Below are positions 1 to 9,267 of a DNA stretch of 51,846 bases, one piece after another. Under the pieces are notes generated by a model. It worked only from the letters and a program-made list of their open reading frames with translations. It was not told the DNA's origin and did not search any database. A program made the position numbers and the translations under genes. Source of the stretch: Phycisphaerae bacterium (GTDB taxonomy: Bacteria; Planctomycetota; Phycisphaerae; UBA1845); the NCBI GenBank assembly GCA_029260135.1, contig JAJDDV010000193.1, positions 1-51,846 on the forward strand, written 5' to 3'. Each line of letters begins with the position of its first letter. The stretch's first letter is position 1.

Positions 1-27
1 CTCTACGCACACCCGCAGTCAAGGGTG

Positions 28-60
28 CCCTCTCCCCCTGGGAGAGGGTCAGGGTGAGGG
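28..60. repeat. REP-like palindromic element
   Basis: A perfect 9-bp inverted repeat, CCCTCTCCC / GGGAGAGGG with a 3-nt loop (28-48), is followed by a purine-rich tail of the form AGGGTGAGGG. A related element with shorter arms lies at 18612-18649. Such CT/GA palindromes occur as dispersed extragenic repeats in many GC-rich bacteria. It lies downstream of trxB, so it could also act as an mRNA 3' hairpin. There is no T-tract on either side. Confidence 0.6.
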
Positions 61-217
61 CGAAACGTGAAGACGCAACGATCGCAGCAGAGCGGGTCTC
101 CCACGCCGAAAGTGCCAAATCCATGACACTTCTATGAGAAACGTAGTTTTCCAGATGAACTCACCGACGCCCGATAATGTAGACGATCCCAACTCGAGGT
201 CGTTCGGCACAATCGCC

Positions 218-1255
218 CTAGGCCCCCTGCTCCGCCAGCCACCGCTCCGCGTCGATCGCGGCCTTGCACCCCATCCCCGCGGCTGTAATCGCCTGACGAT
301 ACACGCTGTCCACGCAGTCTCCCGCGCCGAACACGCCCTCCACGCTCGTCGTCGAGCGATACGGGTCCGCCAGCTTGATGTACTTCTTCTCGTCGAGTTC
401 CAACTGCCCTTCCAGAAACTCCGTCGCCGGCGTGTGGCCGATCGCCATGAACAAACCGCCAATGTCGACGGTCGACTCCTCGCCCGTCTTCGTATCCTTG
501 AGCTGAACAGCCGTCACGCGATCGTCGCCCAGCACATCGACGGGCACCTTGTTCCACAGAATCTCGATCTTCGGGTCATCCATCGCCCGCCGCGCCATGA
601 TCTTCGACGCCCGAAGCGCGTCGCGCCGATGAATCATGTACACCTTCGACGCGAACTTCGTCAGATACGCCGCCTCCTCGACCGCCGAATCTCCACCGCC
701 AACCACAGCCAGCACCTGATCCCGGAACACCGGAAGCGCCCCGTCACACACGGCGCACGCACTCACCCCCCCGCCGCTCCGCGCCAGACGCTGCTCGTTC
801 TCGAGCCCCATCCAGTTCGCCGTCGCACCCGTCGCAACGATCAGCGAATGCGTGCGATACTCGGTGTCGTCTTCCCCCACCACCAAGATCGGCCGGCTCG
901 ACAGATCGACCCGTTTGCAGTCGTGATAGCTGTAACTGTGCCCGTCGTCCGGGTTCGAGACGTCCGGCGTAAACCCGTTATCCGTCACGATCCGCGTCTC
1001 GAACCGCGCCGCCTGCCGCTCGAAATACGACATCAGCGTCGGACCCGTGACCCCCTCCGGGAAACCGGGATAGTTCTCGACCTCGGTCGTCATCATGAGC
1101 TGCCCCCCCGGCAGCAGCGTCGTCGGAATCGTCTTGGGACGACCGGCGAAAACCAACGGCGACAGGCTCGCGCGCGCGGCGTAAATAGCCGCAGTCCACC
1201 CAGCCGGACCGGAACCGATGACGATCACGTTTTCAATCTTGCCGCTCTGAGACAT
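218..1255 (-). CDS. trxB: Thioredoxin reductase
   Basis: A 345-residue FAD/NADPH-dependent disulfide reductase that reduces thioredoxin in the cytoplasm. Visible motifs are the N-terminal FAD-binding GSGPAG (residues 14-19), the redox-active CAVC (167-170), the NADPH-binding GGGDS (186-190) and the C-terminal FAD motif around GVFGAGDC. Length fits the bacterial low-Mr family (about 310-340). The frame is open further upstream, but the start at 1255 is preferred: it is preceded by AGGAG 11 nt upstream, and the residues before it look non-coding. It is divergent from the lipoprotein gene at 1450 and has no operon partner in view. Confidence 0.95.
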   Translation of the reverse strand: MSQSGKIENVIVIGSGPAGWTAAIYAARASLSPLVFAGRPKTIPTTLLPGGQLMMTTEVENYPGFPEGVTGPTLMSYFERQAARFETRIVTDNGFTPDVSNPDDGHSYSYHDCKRVDLSSRPILVVGEDDTEYRTHSLIVATGATANWMGLENEQRLARSGGGVSACAVCDGALPVFRDQVLAVVGGGDSAVEEAAYLTKFASKVYMIHRRDALRASKIMARRAMDDPKIEILWNKVPVDVLGDDRVTAVQLKDTKTGEESTVDIGGLFMAIGHTPATEFLEGQLELDEKKYIKLADPYRSTTSVEGVFGAGDCVDSVYRQAITAAGMGCKAAIDAERWLAEQGA

Positions 1256-1449
1256 CGTGAGCTCACTCTCCTGAAATCTTTGGTGAATCCTGTCGGCGGG
1301 ACGACCAACCGCATCGTCGATCCCGCTCGACGGCACACGCAGCCGCTCCTCCCTCCCAGAGACTTTGAATCGACCGCGTGTTTCGTGCATGATACTCGCT
1401 TCCGAGAGAGACGTCACCCGAACCGTAAGCCGGAAAGAGACGTGCCTGG

Positions 1450-2463
1450 ATGCAGAAAACGAAACGACCGATCATCATCGCCGGATGGGCAGCCGCGGTC
1501 GCCCTCGCGGGATGTACATCCCCCGGACCCCGACACGACGCCGCATCGCCGTCGGTGCATCCCTGGACCGACGCCGGGTTCAACGGCCGGAAAATCACCA
1601 CCGATCACTTCCATATCTTCAGCACGCTCCGCGATCACGAGTTCGAAGCGGCCCTCCCCCGCTTCCTCGAGAGCTGCTACACCCGCTATCGTGAGACACT
1701 CCCTGTCGATAACGCCCCCGCCAAGAAGCTGACCACCTACATCTTCGGCACCCGGGCCGAATGGGCGGATTTCACCCGGCGCCAATACCCCGAGCGATTC
1801 GACATCTACGCACGCATCGAATCCGGCGGGTTTACCGAGAATGACACCGCCGTGACATTCCTAGTCACGCGAGCCGGCGCCCTCGCCACCCTCGCCCACG
1901 AAGGTTGGCATCAATTCCTCGGCGCGGAATGTCAGACCTTCGTCCCGCCCTGGCTGAACGAGGGCCTCGCCGCCTACCACGAGGCCGTCAGCTTTGGATC
2001 GAACGGACCGGACTTCAGCCCAAGGCACAACACCTTCCGCATGAACACGCTTCGCGAGGCGATTCAGCGCCGCCGCATCCTGACACTACGCGAGGTTCTC
2101 ACCGCCGATGTCGGGACCATCATCCGCCGCGAGGGAAATCGCGCAGCCCAGGAATACTACGCGCAGGCCTGGGCCCTGATCACGTTCCTGCGACATGGAA
2201 ATCAGCAGCGACATCGCCCCGCGTTCGATCGAATGATGCGGGATGTTGCCGATGGAACGTTCGATGCGCGCGTCGGATCCGCGGTGCTCCGTCACCGCGG
2301 CGCCGACCTCAGCTTCAGTGAAGCCGTACTCCCCACTTACTTTTCCGCGAACGTCGACGAGCTCGCCCGAGCCTATCACGCCCACCTCTTCTACGTGGCG
2401 GGTTTCATGCGCTCTCGCCCGAGAATCCAGGCTAGCGGCGCAAGCCCCAGGCACCCGATATAG
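1450..2463 (+). CDS. DUF1570-type gluzincin lipoprotein
   Basis: A 337-residue exported protein with a lipoprotein signal peptide: basic N-terminus, hydrophobic stretch, and LAGC with the lipidated Cys at about residue 22. The central region carries HEGWH (150-154), an HExxH zinc motif. A PWLNEGLA segment follows, with Glu171 as the likely third ligand. This is the gluzincin arrangement of peptidase-MA/DUF1570 proteins, which are common in planctomycetes. It is likely a periplasmic or outer-membrane-anchored metallopeptidase with unknown substrate. A second member of the family without a lipobox lies at 19505. The upstream spacer is shared with divergent trxB. Confidence 0.8.
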   Translation: MQKTKRPIIIAGWAAAVALAGCTSPGPRHDAASPSVHPWTDAGFNGRKITTDHFHIFSTLRDHEFEAALPRFLESCYTRYRETLPVDNAPAKKLTTYIFGTRAEWADFTRRQYPERFDIYARIESGGFTENDTAVTFLVTRAGALATLAHEGWHQFLGAECQTFVPPWLNEGLAAYHEAVSFGSNGPDFSPRHNTFRMNTLREAIQRRRILTLREVLTADVGTIIRREGNRAAQEYYAQAWALITFLRHGNQQRHRPAFDRMMRDVADGTFDARVGSAVLRHRGADLSFSEAVLPTYFSANVDELARAYHAHLFYVAGFMRSRPRIQASGASPRHPI

Positions 2464-2493
2464 GCCGTAGATTGTGCGTACGCATGGACGACG

Positions 2494-3528
2494 ATGGCGG
2501 CCGGGAACGATGGAATGACTCAGCTAACCAGCACACCAGCGCGGGGCGTCGAGCGCTTCGACTTCCCCGCCGACATACCCGCCTCCTTGATCGGACAGGC
2601 GGCGGCGTGGTTTCGACTTTCGAGACGAGACCGGACGATCTCCGTCGAACCACAGCAGCCGCTTCCGCGCCGGTGTACGATTCGACCCGCGGCGCTCTTT
2701 CAACACGAGCGCGGCTTTCCCGACGTCAATACGGTCATGGGACGATTGAACTTCGCCTCGGGAAGCGCCGATCCCCAACCCTTTCGCCCCTACACAGAGG
2801 ATCCTCATCGCCAGGCCATGGGACTTTTCTTCCCGGTCGAAGCCATGCCCGACGACGACTGGCCGACGTCGCCGCATCGATGGTCGAACCATCAAGCGAT
2901 CGCCCGGCACCTTCTGACTTCCACTGGAATCCCCTGGACCGGTCTCACCAATCGCGACATCGCCGAGCTTGTCGAGTTTGTCCCCTGGCCCGAGCCGTTG
3001 GAAGGGTGTGTTCTCCATGCCCTCACACAATGGCGTCATGAAACCGGCAAGTGCGTGATCGAAATCGGCTCACTTCGAGGCCGCTCGCTGGCCATGCTCG
3101 CCATGGCACTGCGCGGCGTCGGAAGTGAATCGTTGTTGCTCTCGATCGATCCACACGCCGAACACCGAAGTAACGCCGACCAGCTGCGCGTCACACTTCG
3201 TCAAATCGGTGAGGAGAATCGACTGACCCAGATCCAATGCGGTTCAGACCAGGCATGCCATATCCTGGCGCCGCGCTCCGCATCACTGATCTTCGTCGAC
3301 GGCGACCATTCGTATCGACAGGTCCTCGCCGACTTTCAGAACTACCGCGACCTACTGGCGCCCGGCGGATGCATAGCGTTCCACGATTATGGGTACGGCA
3401 ACCACAACGGCCAACCAGAAGCCGATCCCGACGTGCGCCGCGCGGTCGATGAGCACGTCTTTACCGATGCCACGTTCAGCCCCCTACTGCTCGCGCACAC
3501 GCTCATGGCGTTTGTCAAAGAAGCCTGA
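2494..3528 (+). CDS. Class I SAM-dependent methyltransferase (Methyltransf_24-like)
   Basis: A 344-residue protein. The C-terminal half is a Rossmann methyltransferase: motif I region EIGSLRGRS (190-198), an SIDPH strand near 217, FVDGDHSY near 267 and a GGCIAFHDYG strand-loop near 292. This pattern resembles the Methyltransf_24 / cephalosporin-hydroxylase-like group, often found with glycan or surface-polymer genes. The first 160 residues match nothing I recognise. An alternative start is 2515 (MTQLTS); neither start has a strong Shine-Dalgarno. It begins 30 nt after the gluzincin lipoprotein, so co-transcription is likely. The substrate cannot be inferred. Confidence 0.75.
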   Translation: MAAGNDGMTQLTSTPARGVERFDFPADIPASLIGQAAAWFRLSRRDRTISVEPQQPLPRRCTIRPAALFQHERGFPDVNTVMGRLNFASGSADPQPFRPYTEDPHRQAMGLFFPVEAMPDDDWPTSPHRWSNHQAIARHLLTSTGIPWTGLTNRDIAELVEFVPWPEPLEGCVLHALTQWRHETGKCVIEIGSLRGRSLAMLAMALRGVGSESLLLSIDPHAEHRSNADQLRVTLRQIGEENRLTQIQCGSDQACHILAPRSASLIFVDGDHSYRQVLADFQNYRDLLAPGGCIAFHDYGYGNHNGQPEADPDVRRAVDEHVFTDATFSPLLLAHTLMAFVKEA

Positions 3529-3669
3529 ACATACGAGCACCGTCCAACCTACGGGTATTCACCAATCGGCCGCAGTCCTTCGTCCGCGCGCCAACGACCA
3601 GCATCGGCAGGCCATGATGGATCCCCGTACGGGTGAAGCCGTGTACCCCTCACTGGTAATGAGTCGGCA

Positions 3670-4812
3670 TCAGATGCACGGATCTTCCGGCGGACAGGGC
3701 TTCGCCTCAATCCAGATATCTTGCCGCGTATTGGAGGAGATGTCGTTGCCCGACAGCGTGACGATGTTGTCGGGCGGAAGGTCTTCCGTACCGAAGTTCC
3801 ACAAATAGACGCCGAAGTAGTTGTCGGTAACGATGTTATCTTCAAGAACGTAGCCGTGCGGTTGCTGATTGTCTTCGTCACTGATCTGCAGCGCGGGGCC
3901 GAGGTTCCCTGTCAACGTGTTGCCGCGAACCGTAACGTCGTGCCCGCCGTCGACCCACAGCGCACCGTCCCACCACTCCTCGACCGTGGCGTCGAGTTGG
4001 TTGCCGGTGATCAGGTTGTTCTCCACGAGAACATTCACGCTGTCCTCCACCAGCATGCCGCCGCCGACGTTGCCGTGCGAGAAATTATCACGGATGACGA
4101 CGTCGGTATTGCCGAACGTGTTGATCCCCGTCCCCATCCAGTGACCCAACACCTGCGGCGACGGCCCGTTTCTGTATACGTCGTTGTCGTGAATCAATAC
4201 ATCCGTCGAATGCTCGACGTGCAGACCGTACCCCTCCGCCCAGTCAGACGCAGCGGCGAATCCGTTGTCGTGAATCTCGAGGGAGTTGAGGGTTACGCCC
4301 GTACTCTCCGTGAACAGAATCCCTACGTCCGTGAAGTTGCGAACGACAAGATGCTCGATGGTGACGTTCGTACACCTTTCACACCAGATGCCGACGTCGC
4401 TCGATCCGTTGCCGTCCAGGACGACACCGTCTCCCTCGCCTCTGAATGTGATCGTCGCCGCGACTCCACCGAAATCCTCAAGCACCACCTGGGGAGAATG
4501 AACGCCGGGGAGCATGACGATCGTGTCGCCGGGCAACGCCAAGCTGCCCGCGTGCGCTAGAGTCGCAAACGCTGTGTCGCTCGTAAGTCCCTCGGCCTGG
4601 TCGTCCCCATCCACAGCGACGTAGTAAATGTCGTCCGAAGCGGCACCCGCATCACCGCCGCTGCCGTTTTGTCCGTCGCCACCACCGTTCTGCGCAAATC
4701 CATCCTGTTCATCCGGATCCATGAAGCTGACAGCATCACACCCCGCCAACGTACTGACGACGACGAAGGTCACCGACCATGCGGCGATTCGACCGGACAT
4801 CTTCCCGAACAT
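3670..4812 (-). CDS. Right-handed beta-helix lipoprotein
   Basis: A 380-residue exported protein starting MFGKMSGRIAAW. The signal peptide ends in the lipobox LAGC, and the start is supported by GGGAG about 10 nt upstream. After a Gly/Asn/Asp-rich linker, the body is built of short repeats of the form (N/D)-x-(V/I)-x-(V/I)-x-x-N, such as VTIEHLVVRNF and VLVENNLITGN. These are typical of parallel beta-helix (PbH1/NosD-like) proteins that bind or cleave polysaccharides or act as surface scaffolds. No catalytic residues can be assigned. It converges with the methyltransferase gene. Confidence 0.82.
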   Translation of the reverse strand: MFGKMSGRIAAWSVTFVVVSTLAGCDAVSFMDPDEQDGFAQNGGGDGQNGSGGDAGAASDDIYYVAVDGDDQAEGLTSDTAFATLAHAGSLALPGDTIVMLPGVHSPQVVLEDFGGVAATITFRGEGDGVVLDGNGSSDVGIWCERCTNVTIEHLVVRNFTDVGILFTESTGVTLNSLEIHDNGFAAASDWAEGYGLHVEHSTDVLIHDNDVYRNGPSPQVLGHWMGTGINTFGNTDVVIRDNFSHGNVGGGMLVEDSVNVLVENNLITGNQLDATVEEWWDGALWVDGGHDVTVRGNTLTGNLGPALQISDEDNQQPHGYVLEDNIVTDNYFGVYLWNFGTEDLPPDNIVTLSGNDISSNTRQDIWIEAKPCPPEDPCI

Positions 4813-4940
4813 GGAGCTTCTCCCGGGGGCTACGGTTGGATCCGAGACAATACAATCCGTCACTTTATCGGGTAAATGCGGGGCTCACTCGCATGAAAGC
4901 GGCACCCCCAAGCGTTGCGCCCACCGGGGCAGAAGATCGG

Positions 4941-5588
4941 TCAGTCTTCGCGAAGCGCACCACGTCGATTCCGTCGCGCTGTCTGAACCGCCACCTCTCG
5001 CTGCAACGGTCGAATGGAGGACCTTCCCCACCGATACGCATATCGCGTGCCAATGAACAACGCCACAGCCACGATGACCGACAGAACGATCTGGGCCATC
5101 GGCACGTACGGGCGCGAGGCACCCACGATCAGCCACACGCGATACAACACAACCACGGCGCTCACACCTGCGACAGTGACAAGCAACGCAGACACATTGA
5201 ACGCCAACAGCGCCAGCATCCATCCGCTCTTACCTCGGCAGGAAGCGAAGAAGAGAACGGCACCCGTCACCCAAGCGGCCAGGGACAACGCGACCATGAC
5301 GCCAATGAAGAGCCACACCCACCCTGGCGGAGGCGTTAACGGAGGGAAGAGCGCGACGTAGAGAAGGGGCAGGAACCAGACCGCCAGCGCGCCAACGGCG
5401 CCGCCACACAGCGCCGGTCCGGTCTCCATCCGTCGTAGCTGAGCCCGAATTTCCTCCGCCGGAACTTGCAGATCCGCAACCGAATTGAAGTGTCCGCACT
5501 CCGGGCAACGACGAGGATCGCCCGAGTGACCGCGCAGGTTGTACCCACAATCCAGACAATAGAGATCGGCCTCGGTCACGCGATGCAC
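4941..5588 (-). CDS. Zinc-ribbon membrane protein
   Basis: A 215-residue protein. The N-terminus has a zinc ribbon of paired cysteines, CLDCGYNLRG (about 11-20) and CPECG (about 28-32). Four hydrophobic segments follow between about 60 and 185, then an Arg-rich cytoplasmic tail. The Cx2CGYxLxG...CPECG start is common on planctomycete membrane proteins of unknown function. The listed start is GTG (5588); a GTG three codons later (5579) has a better spaced GAGAGG and may be the true one. No function is assigned. Confidence 0.7.
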   Translation of the reverse strand: MHRVTEADLYCLDCGYNLRGHSGDPRRCPECGHFNSVADLQVPAEEIRAQLRRMETGPALCGGAVGALAVWFLPLLYVALFPPLTPPPGWVWLFIGVMVALSLAAWVTGAVLFFASCRGKSGWMLALLAFNVSALLVTVAGVSAVVVLYRVWLIVGASRPYVPMAQIVLSVIVAVALFIGTRYAYRWGRSSIRPLQREVAVQTARRNRRGALRED

Positions 5589-5768
5589 CCTCTCGCCGAG
5601 ATTCGTTCATCCATCGAACCCAACGACCTCGTTCGAGCAACTCGACCACGCCATGGAACAGGAAGATAACCGCAGAGGCAGAAAGATGCGATGGCGGAAG
5701 CGCAAGGATGGAGGAACCATGCCAGAGACGGCCGGGGCGCCTCGACGGAACTGGGCGCAGAGCGGATC

Positions 5769-6380
5769 TCAGCGTCCACTGTTTTCGTGTGTCGCGGAGG
5801 GCTCGATGGCAGTTCCAACATCCGTCAGACCGTGAATGAAGATGTCCGCAACCTTGCGGCCGACCTCAGCGATCACACGGCCGTCGCCGCTGCCCACAAC
5901 GGCGCACTTCGAAACGGCCGAGGTCAGAATCACCTTGCCCGCAATATACGGGTCTACGGAGCGGAACCGACCCTCGGCCGCACCGTCCCGAACGAGTCGC
6001 CAAAGGGCGTCTTCGAGGATCTTCCACTGCGCGGCGAAACGCCCCCGTCGCGGTTCGCTCAGGTACCGCCACTCCGTCCGGCAGACCGTCGTCGCCGAGG
6101 CTCTCTCCATCGAGACTTCCACCAACGCAGAGATCGCGTCACCAAGCCGTTCGGCAACCGATCGCTCCGACCGGACGATCGGGTTGATGACCTCGGCGTA
6201 GCGCGCCACCGTCTGACTCAACGACTCCCAGAGCAGGTCTTCTTTCGTCGCGATGTGCGCATAAAGACTGCCCGCCTTGATTCCCAACGCATCGGCGATA
6301 TCGCGCACGCTCGTCGCATGATAGCCGTGCTGCGCGAAGAGATTCTCCGCTGTCGTGATAACTTCGTCTCGTCGGTACAT
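5769..6380 (-). CDS. TetR/AcrR-family transcriptional regulator
   Basis: A 203-residue protein with an N-terminal TetR helix-turn-helix: AENLFAQHGYHATSVRDIAD followed by a recognition helix in ALGIKAGSLYAHIATKEDLL (about 10-50). The C-terminal helical ligand-binding domain (60-200) resembles regulators of lipid or fatty-acid metabolism in length and in its WRYL...R..R pattern, but the ligand is unknown. GAGGG sits 6 nt before the ATG. Its target cannot be deduced; the flanking genes (zinc-ribbon protein and pseudopilin) show no clear metabolic link. Confidence 0.85.
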   Translation of the reverse strand: MYRRDEVITTAENLFAQHGYHATSVRDIADALGIKAGSLYAHIATKEDLLWESLSQTVARYAEVINPIVRSERSVAERLGDAISALVEVSMERASATTVCRTEWRYLSEPRRGRFAAQWKILEDALWRLVRDGAAEGRFRSVDPYIAGKVILTSAVSKCAVVGSGDGRVIAEVGRKVADIFIHGLTDVGTAIEPSATHENSGR

Positions 6381-6483
6381 GGGTACCCTCGCCCCGATCT
6401 CTCCGACCGTCAGGACTCACAAGCGCTCGGCCGGATAGAACGGTAGGCCAAACCGAGCGCCCGTCAAGACGTCCGGCCCCAAC

Positions 6484-7449
6484 TCACGGTGTAGGCGGCC
6501 GCGAACGGTGTTCCGCAGCCATCGAGTCATACGCCTCACCGTTCCACAGCTTATTGCTCGCCGTATACGAACTACCCACCGGATCCAGAATCGGATCCGC
6601 CACGCCGATCTCGTTCACCTCGTAGCCAAGTTCTTCGAGCCTCATCGAACTCGCATGGCCATCAAGAAAGATGACGTTGCCACGATCGCCGTGCCGCGTC
6701 TCAACCGGCGAGTATTGATAGATCGCGGTATCCAGACCCGGCGCAACATCCCCGCTCCCGGGACCGAACTTCGTTGCGTTGCGCTCAACCGCAAGCCTCG
6801 GCGGATCCAGGGTATACGAGTGCTTGCCGTGTCGCTTTCCCGCACCGCGACTGTCCGCGATCAACACGGTCTGGCTCGCCGAGCGCAGCCGCCCCAACCC
6901 AACGGGGAAGTTGTCCCATTGCCCATCCGACGTGCCCTCTCGCGAGTTTCCGAGGTACTGATAGTTGTACCCGTAGGCGCCGTTGCGCACGTCCAGCTCC
7001 GATTCATCATCGTGGCTCGGACAAACGAAATACTTGTTCGTCATCTCTCGCCCGGATTCCCCGCTCGAGCCGACCGATCCGTCGCCAAACCCCCCGCTCG
7101 TTTCGATCTCATCCCGGAACGGCTCCGGGTCGATCAGCGGACCGACCTCCTGCGAATCCACGAACCACTGCCAGCGCGGCTTCTGGCGTCCCCACTTGTT
7201 GACGTACGTCCTCGAGTCATCCGACGCCCTCGGGTTCTTCAGGCGGAACGGAGGCATGCGATCCCGATGGTCGTTCGCGTAGATCAGCACGCCCGTCCCC
7301 AGCCGCTTGAGGTTGGCAAGACAAACACTTGTGCGTGCCTGCCCGCGGGCTGCCGCAAGCGACGGCATGAGAATCGATACCAACAGTGAAATGATCGCGA
7401 TCACGACCAACAGCTCGATCAACGTGAACGCTTGCCTGCTTCGAACCAT
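6484..7449 (-). CDS. Type II secretion-like pseudopilin (planctomycete H-X9-DG family)
   Basis: A 321-residue protein. It starts with a class III prepilin signal: short basic leader MVRSRQA, cleavage before Phe, then FTLIELLVVIAIISLLV as the assembly helix. A globular domain follows. Near the C-terminus RHG...FLDGHA fits the H-X9-DG signature of planctomycete pseudopilins (DUF1559 or related). The start at 7449 is set by GGGAGGTG 6-8 nt upstream. The longer open frame upstream would bury the prepilin leader. No secretion or pilus machinery gene is adjacent, so the assembly partner must be encoded elsewhere. Confidence 0.9.
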   Translation of the reverse strand: MVRSRQAFTLIELLVVIAIISLLVSILMPSLAAARGQARTSVCLANLKRLGTGVLIYANDHRDRMPPFRLKNPRASDDSRTYVNKWGRQKPRWQWFVDSQEVGPLIDPEPFRDEIETSGGFGDGSVGSSGESGREMTNKYFVCPSHDDESELDVRNGAYGYNYQYLGNSREGTSDGQWDNFPVGLGRLRSASQTVLIADSRGAGKRHGKHSYTLDPPRLAVERNATKFGPGSGDVAPGLDTAIYQYSPVETRHGDRGNVIFLDGHASSMRLEELGYEVNEIGVADPILDPVGSSYTASNKLWNGEAYDSMAAEHRSRPPTP

Positions 7450-7959
7450 GGCTGCACCTCCCAGGCGATGCGAGGTTGGTACACACTCACGCCATCCGCC
7501 TTGATCGCCACCAACCACATCGACCAACTATAATGAGACCCAGTGTCAATTAAAACCGATTACTGGCCTTTTTCGAGCAATCAGCTATCAATCCGTGCAA
7601 TATTGAGACCAAGTCGCAATTCAGACGACAGAAATACCCTCAGATTCAGAGGACCGCGTCCTGTGCCTCGCTAGAGCCCACGAGCGCCTGCTCACGAGAC
7701 AACCCAGATGCCGGCGCGCTCGCTCCCGCTTCGCCGCTGTCAGCGATCGGTGGCGCGACGCGTAGAAACGCACCCACCCTGAGCGGCTTCTGCCCCACTC
7801 GGCCGCAAACCCAAGAATCGACCGGAGCGGCACGCGGTTTGCTCACGGCTTTCCGTCGGAATGTGGTGAGGGCTTGTCGTCCAGAACACGTTATGGCCCG
7901 TGGTGGGCCGTGGGCGCTTTCTGGGTACCGTACTTCTGCCGGAGGATCGATTTCCCGCT
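7450..7959. other. 510-nt intergenic region between pseudopilin and hemL
   Basis: No convincing gene is seen here. The part next to the pseudopilin (about 7525-7625) is AT-richer than its surroundings and holds the direct-repeat pair at 7534 and 7604, so it is the likely promoter/operator zone of the divergent pseudopilin gene. The right half is GC-rich. It ends with a small inverted repeat around 7893-7907 (GGCCC / GGGCC) and the hemL ribosome-binding site GGAGG at 7941. Confidence 0.5.
7534..7621. repeat. Direct repeat pair upstream of the pseudopilin
   Basis: Two 18-nt copies, TGAGACCcAGTgtCAATT (7534-7551) and TGAGACCaAGTcgCAATT (7604-7621), match at 15 of 18 positions and lie exactly 70 bp apart, near seven helical turns. 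On the minus strand the first copy contains TTGACA. Position and phasing suggest paired regulator-binding sites for the pseudopilin promoter; this is inference only. Confidence 0.45.
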
Positions 7960-9267
7960 ATGACCACGCAGTTTACCAACGCCAGACCTCAATCCGGCAA
8001 GCTCCATGCACGTGCGTGCCAGGTTCTGGTCGGCGGCGTCAACAGCCCGGTTCGAGCCTTCCGCGCCGTCGGGGGAGAGCCCGTCTTCATCGATCATGCT
8101 GAAGGGCCCTATATCTTCGATGTGGATGGAACACGGTATCTCGACCTCGTGGGAAGCTGGGGACCGGCCATCGTAGGCCACGCCCATCCTGCCGTCATCG
8201 ACGCCGTGCAGGAAGCGGCAAAGAAAGGGCTCAGTTTCGGCGCCTGCTGTGCCGCAGAGACGGAGCTGGCCGAGATCATCGTCGGAGCACTGCCCTCGGT
8301 CGAGATGATTCGATTCGTCAACAGTGGAACCGAAGCCACCATGAGTGCCTTGCGCTTGGCTCGCGCGGCCACAGGCCGGTCACGCGTCTTGAAGTTCCTC
8401 GGCTGCTACCACGGCCACGTCGATTCTCTCCTCGTCGCAGCGGGTTCCGGCGCGGCCACATTTGGCGAACCAGACTCTGCGGGCGTGCCCAAGGCGTTTG
8501 CCGAGCTGACACTCCTGGCGCCCTACAACGATCTCGAGGCGGTCGATCGCATCCTGCAAGAGCACAGCGGCGATGTGGCCGCCATCATCGTCGAGCCGAT
8601 CGCGGGAAACATGGGATACGTCGAACCGACCGACGGATTCCTGGAGGGCCTCCGTTCCATGTGCGACCGCCATGGAAGCCTCTTGATCTTCGACGAAGTC
8701 ATGACGGGCTTTCGCACCGCCTGGGGCGGTTACCAGAACGTCTGCAACGTGCGCCCTCACCTGACATGCCTCGGAAAAGTCATCGGCGGCGGAATGCCGG
8801 TCGCTGCATACGGGGGCTCGCGCAAGCTCATGGAGCAGCTCAGTCCGCTGGGCCCCGCCTATCAAGCCGGCACGTTGAGCGGAAACCCACTGGGGATGGC
8901 CTCCGGGATCGCCACGCTCGGGCTCTGCCGTGCGGACGGCTTCTACGAGTCGATCAGTGACATGGCTGTGTCGCTCGCGGCCGGTCTCGAGCAAGCCGCG
9001 GCTGACACCGGTGTTCCCCTCCAGACGGCATCCTGCGGCGGGATGGTTGGGATGGCGTTTTCCGACCGTCCCGTGTACAACTTCGCGGACGCACAGGCGT
9101 GTGACCACGACCGTTTCGCCCAGTTCTTCCGCGCTATGCTGGATCGCGGCGTCTGGTTGCCGCCTTCGGGTTTCGAGGCCATGTTCGTCTCTTCGGCACA
9201 CAAGCCTGACTCGATCCATGCCATTGTCGACGCGGCTCGGGCCAGTTTGGGGCAACTGACATCATGA
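7960..9267 (+). CDS. hemL: Glutamate-1-semialdehyde 2,1-aminomutase
   Basis: A 435-residue PLP enzyme that isomerises glutamate-1-semialdehyde to 5-aminolevulinate in the C5 tetrapyrrole pathway. Visible are the family N-terminus VGGVNSPVRAF, VNSGTEATMSA for PLP phosphate binding, FDEVMTGFR (244-252) and the Schiff-base lysine in LGKVIGGGMP (K273). Length is normal. The start at 7960 follows GGAGG, with a rather long spacer of about 14 nt. It is first in a tight operon with hemC and hemD. No hemA or hemB is in view. Confidence 0.96.
   Translation: MTTQFTNARPQSGKLHARACQVLVGGVNSPVRAFRAVGGEPVFIDHAEGPYIFDVDGTRYLDLVGSWGPAIVGHAHPAVIDAVQEAAKKGLSFGACCAAETELAEIIVGALPSVEMIRFVNSGTEATMSALRLARAATGRSRVLKFLGCYHGHVDSLLVAAGSGAATFGEPDSAGVPKAFAELTLLAPYNDLEAVDRILQEHSGDVAAIIVEPIAGNMGYVEPTDGFLEGLRSMCDRHGSLLIFDEVMTGFRTAWGGYQNVCNVRPHLTCLGKVIGGGMPVAAYGGSRKLMEQLSPLGPAYQAGTLSGNPLGMASGIATLGLCRADGFYESISDMAVSLAAGLEQAAADTGVPLQTASCGGMVGMAFSDRPVYNFADAQACDHDRFAQFFRAMLDRGVWLPPSGFEAMFVSSAHKPDSIHAIVDAARASLGQLTS

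Noticed and set aside
134..1732. Long plus-strand open frame opposite trxB
   Set aside because: It is Arg/His-rich and is the antisense shadow of a clear thioredoxin reductase.
7529..7534. TATAAT on the plus strand as a hemL promoter
   Set aside because: No -35 at suitable distance, and it lies 430 nt before the hemL start; it falls within the direct-repeat zone of the divergent gene.
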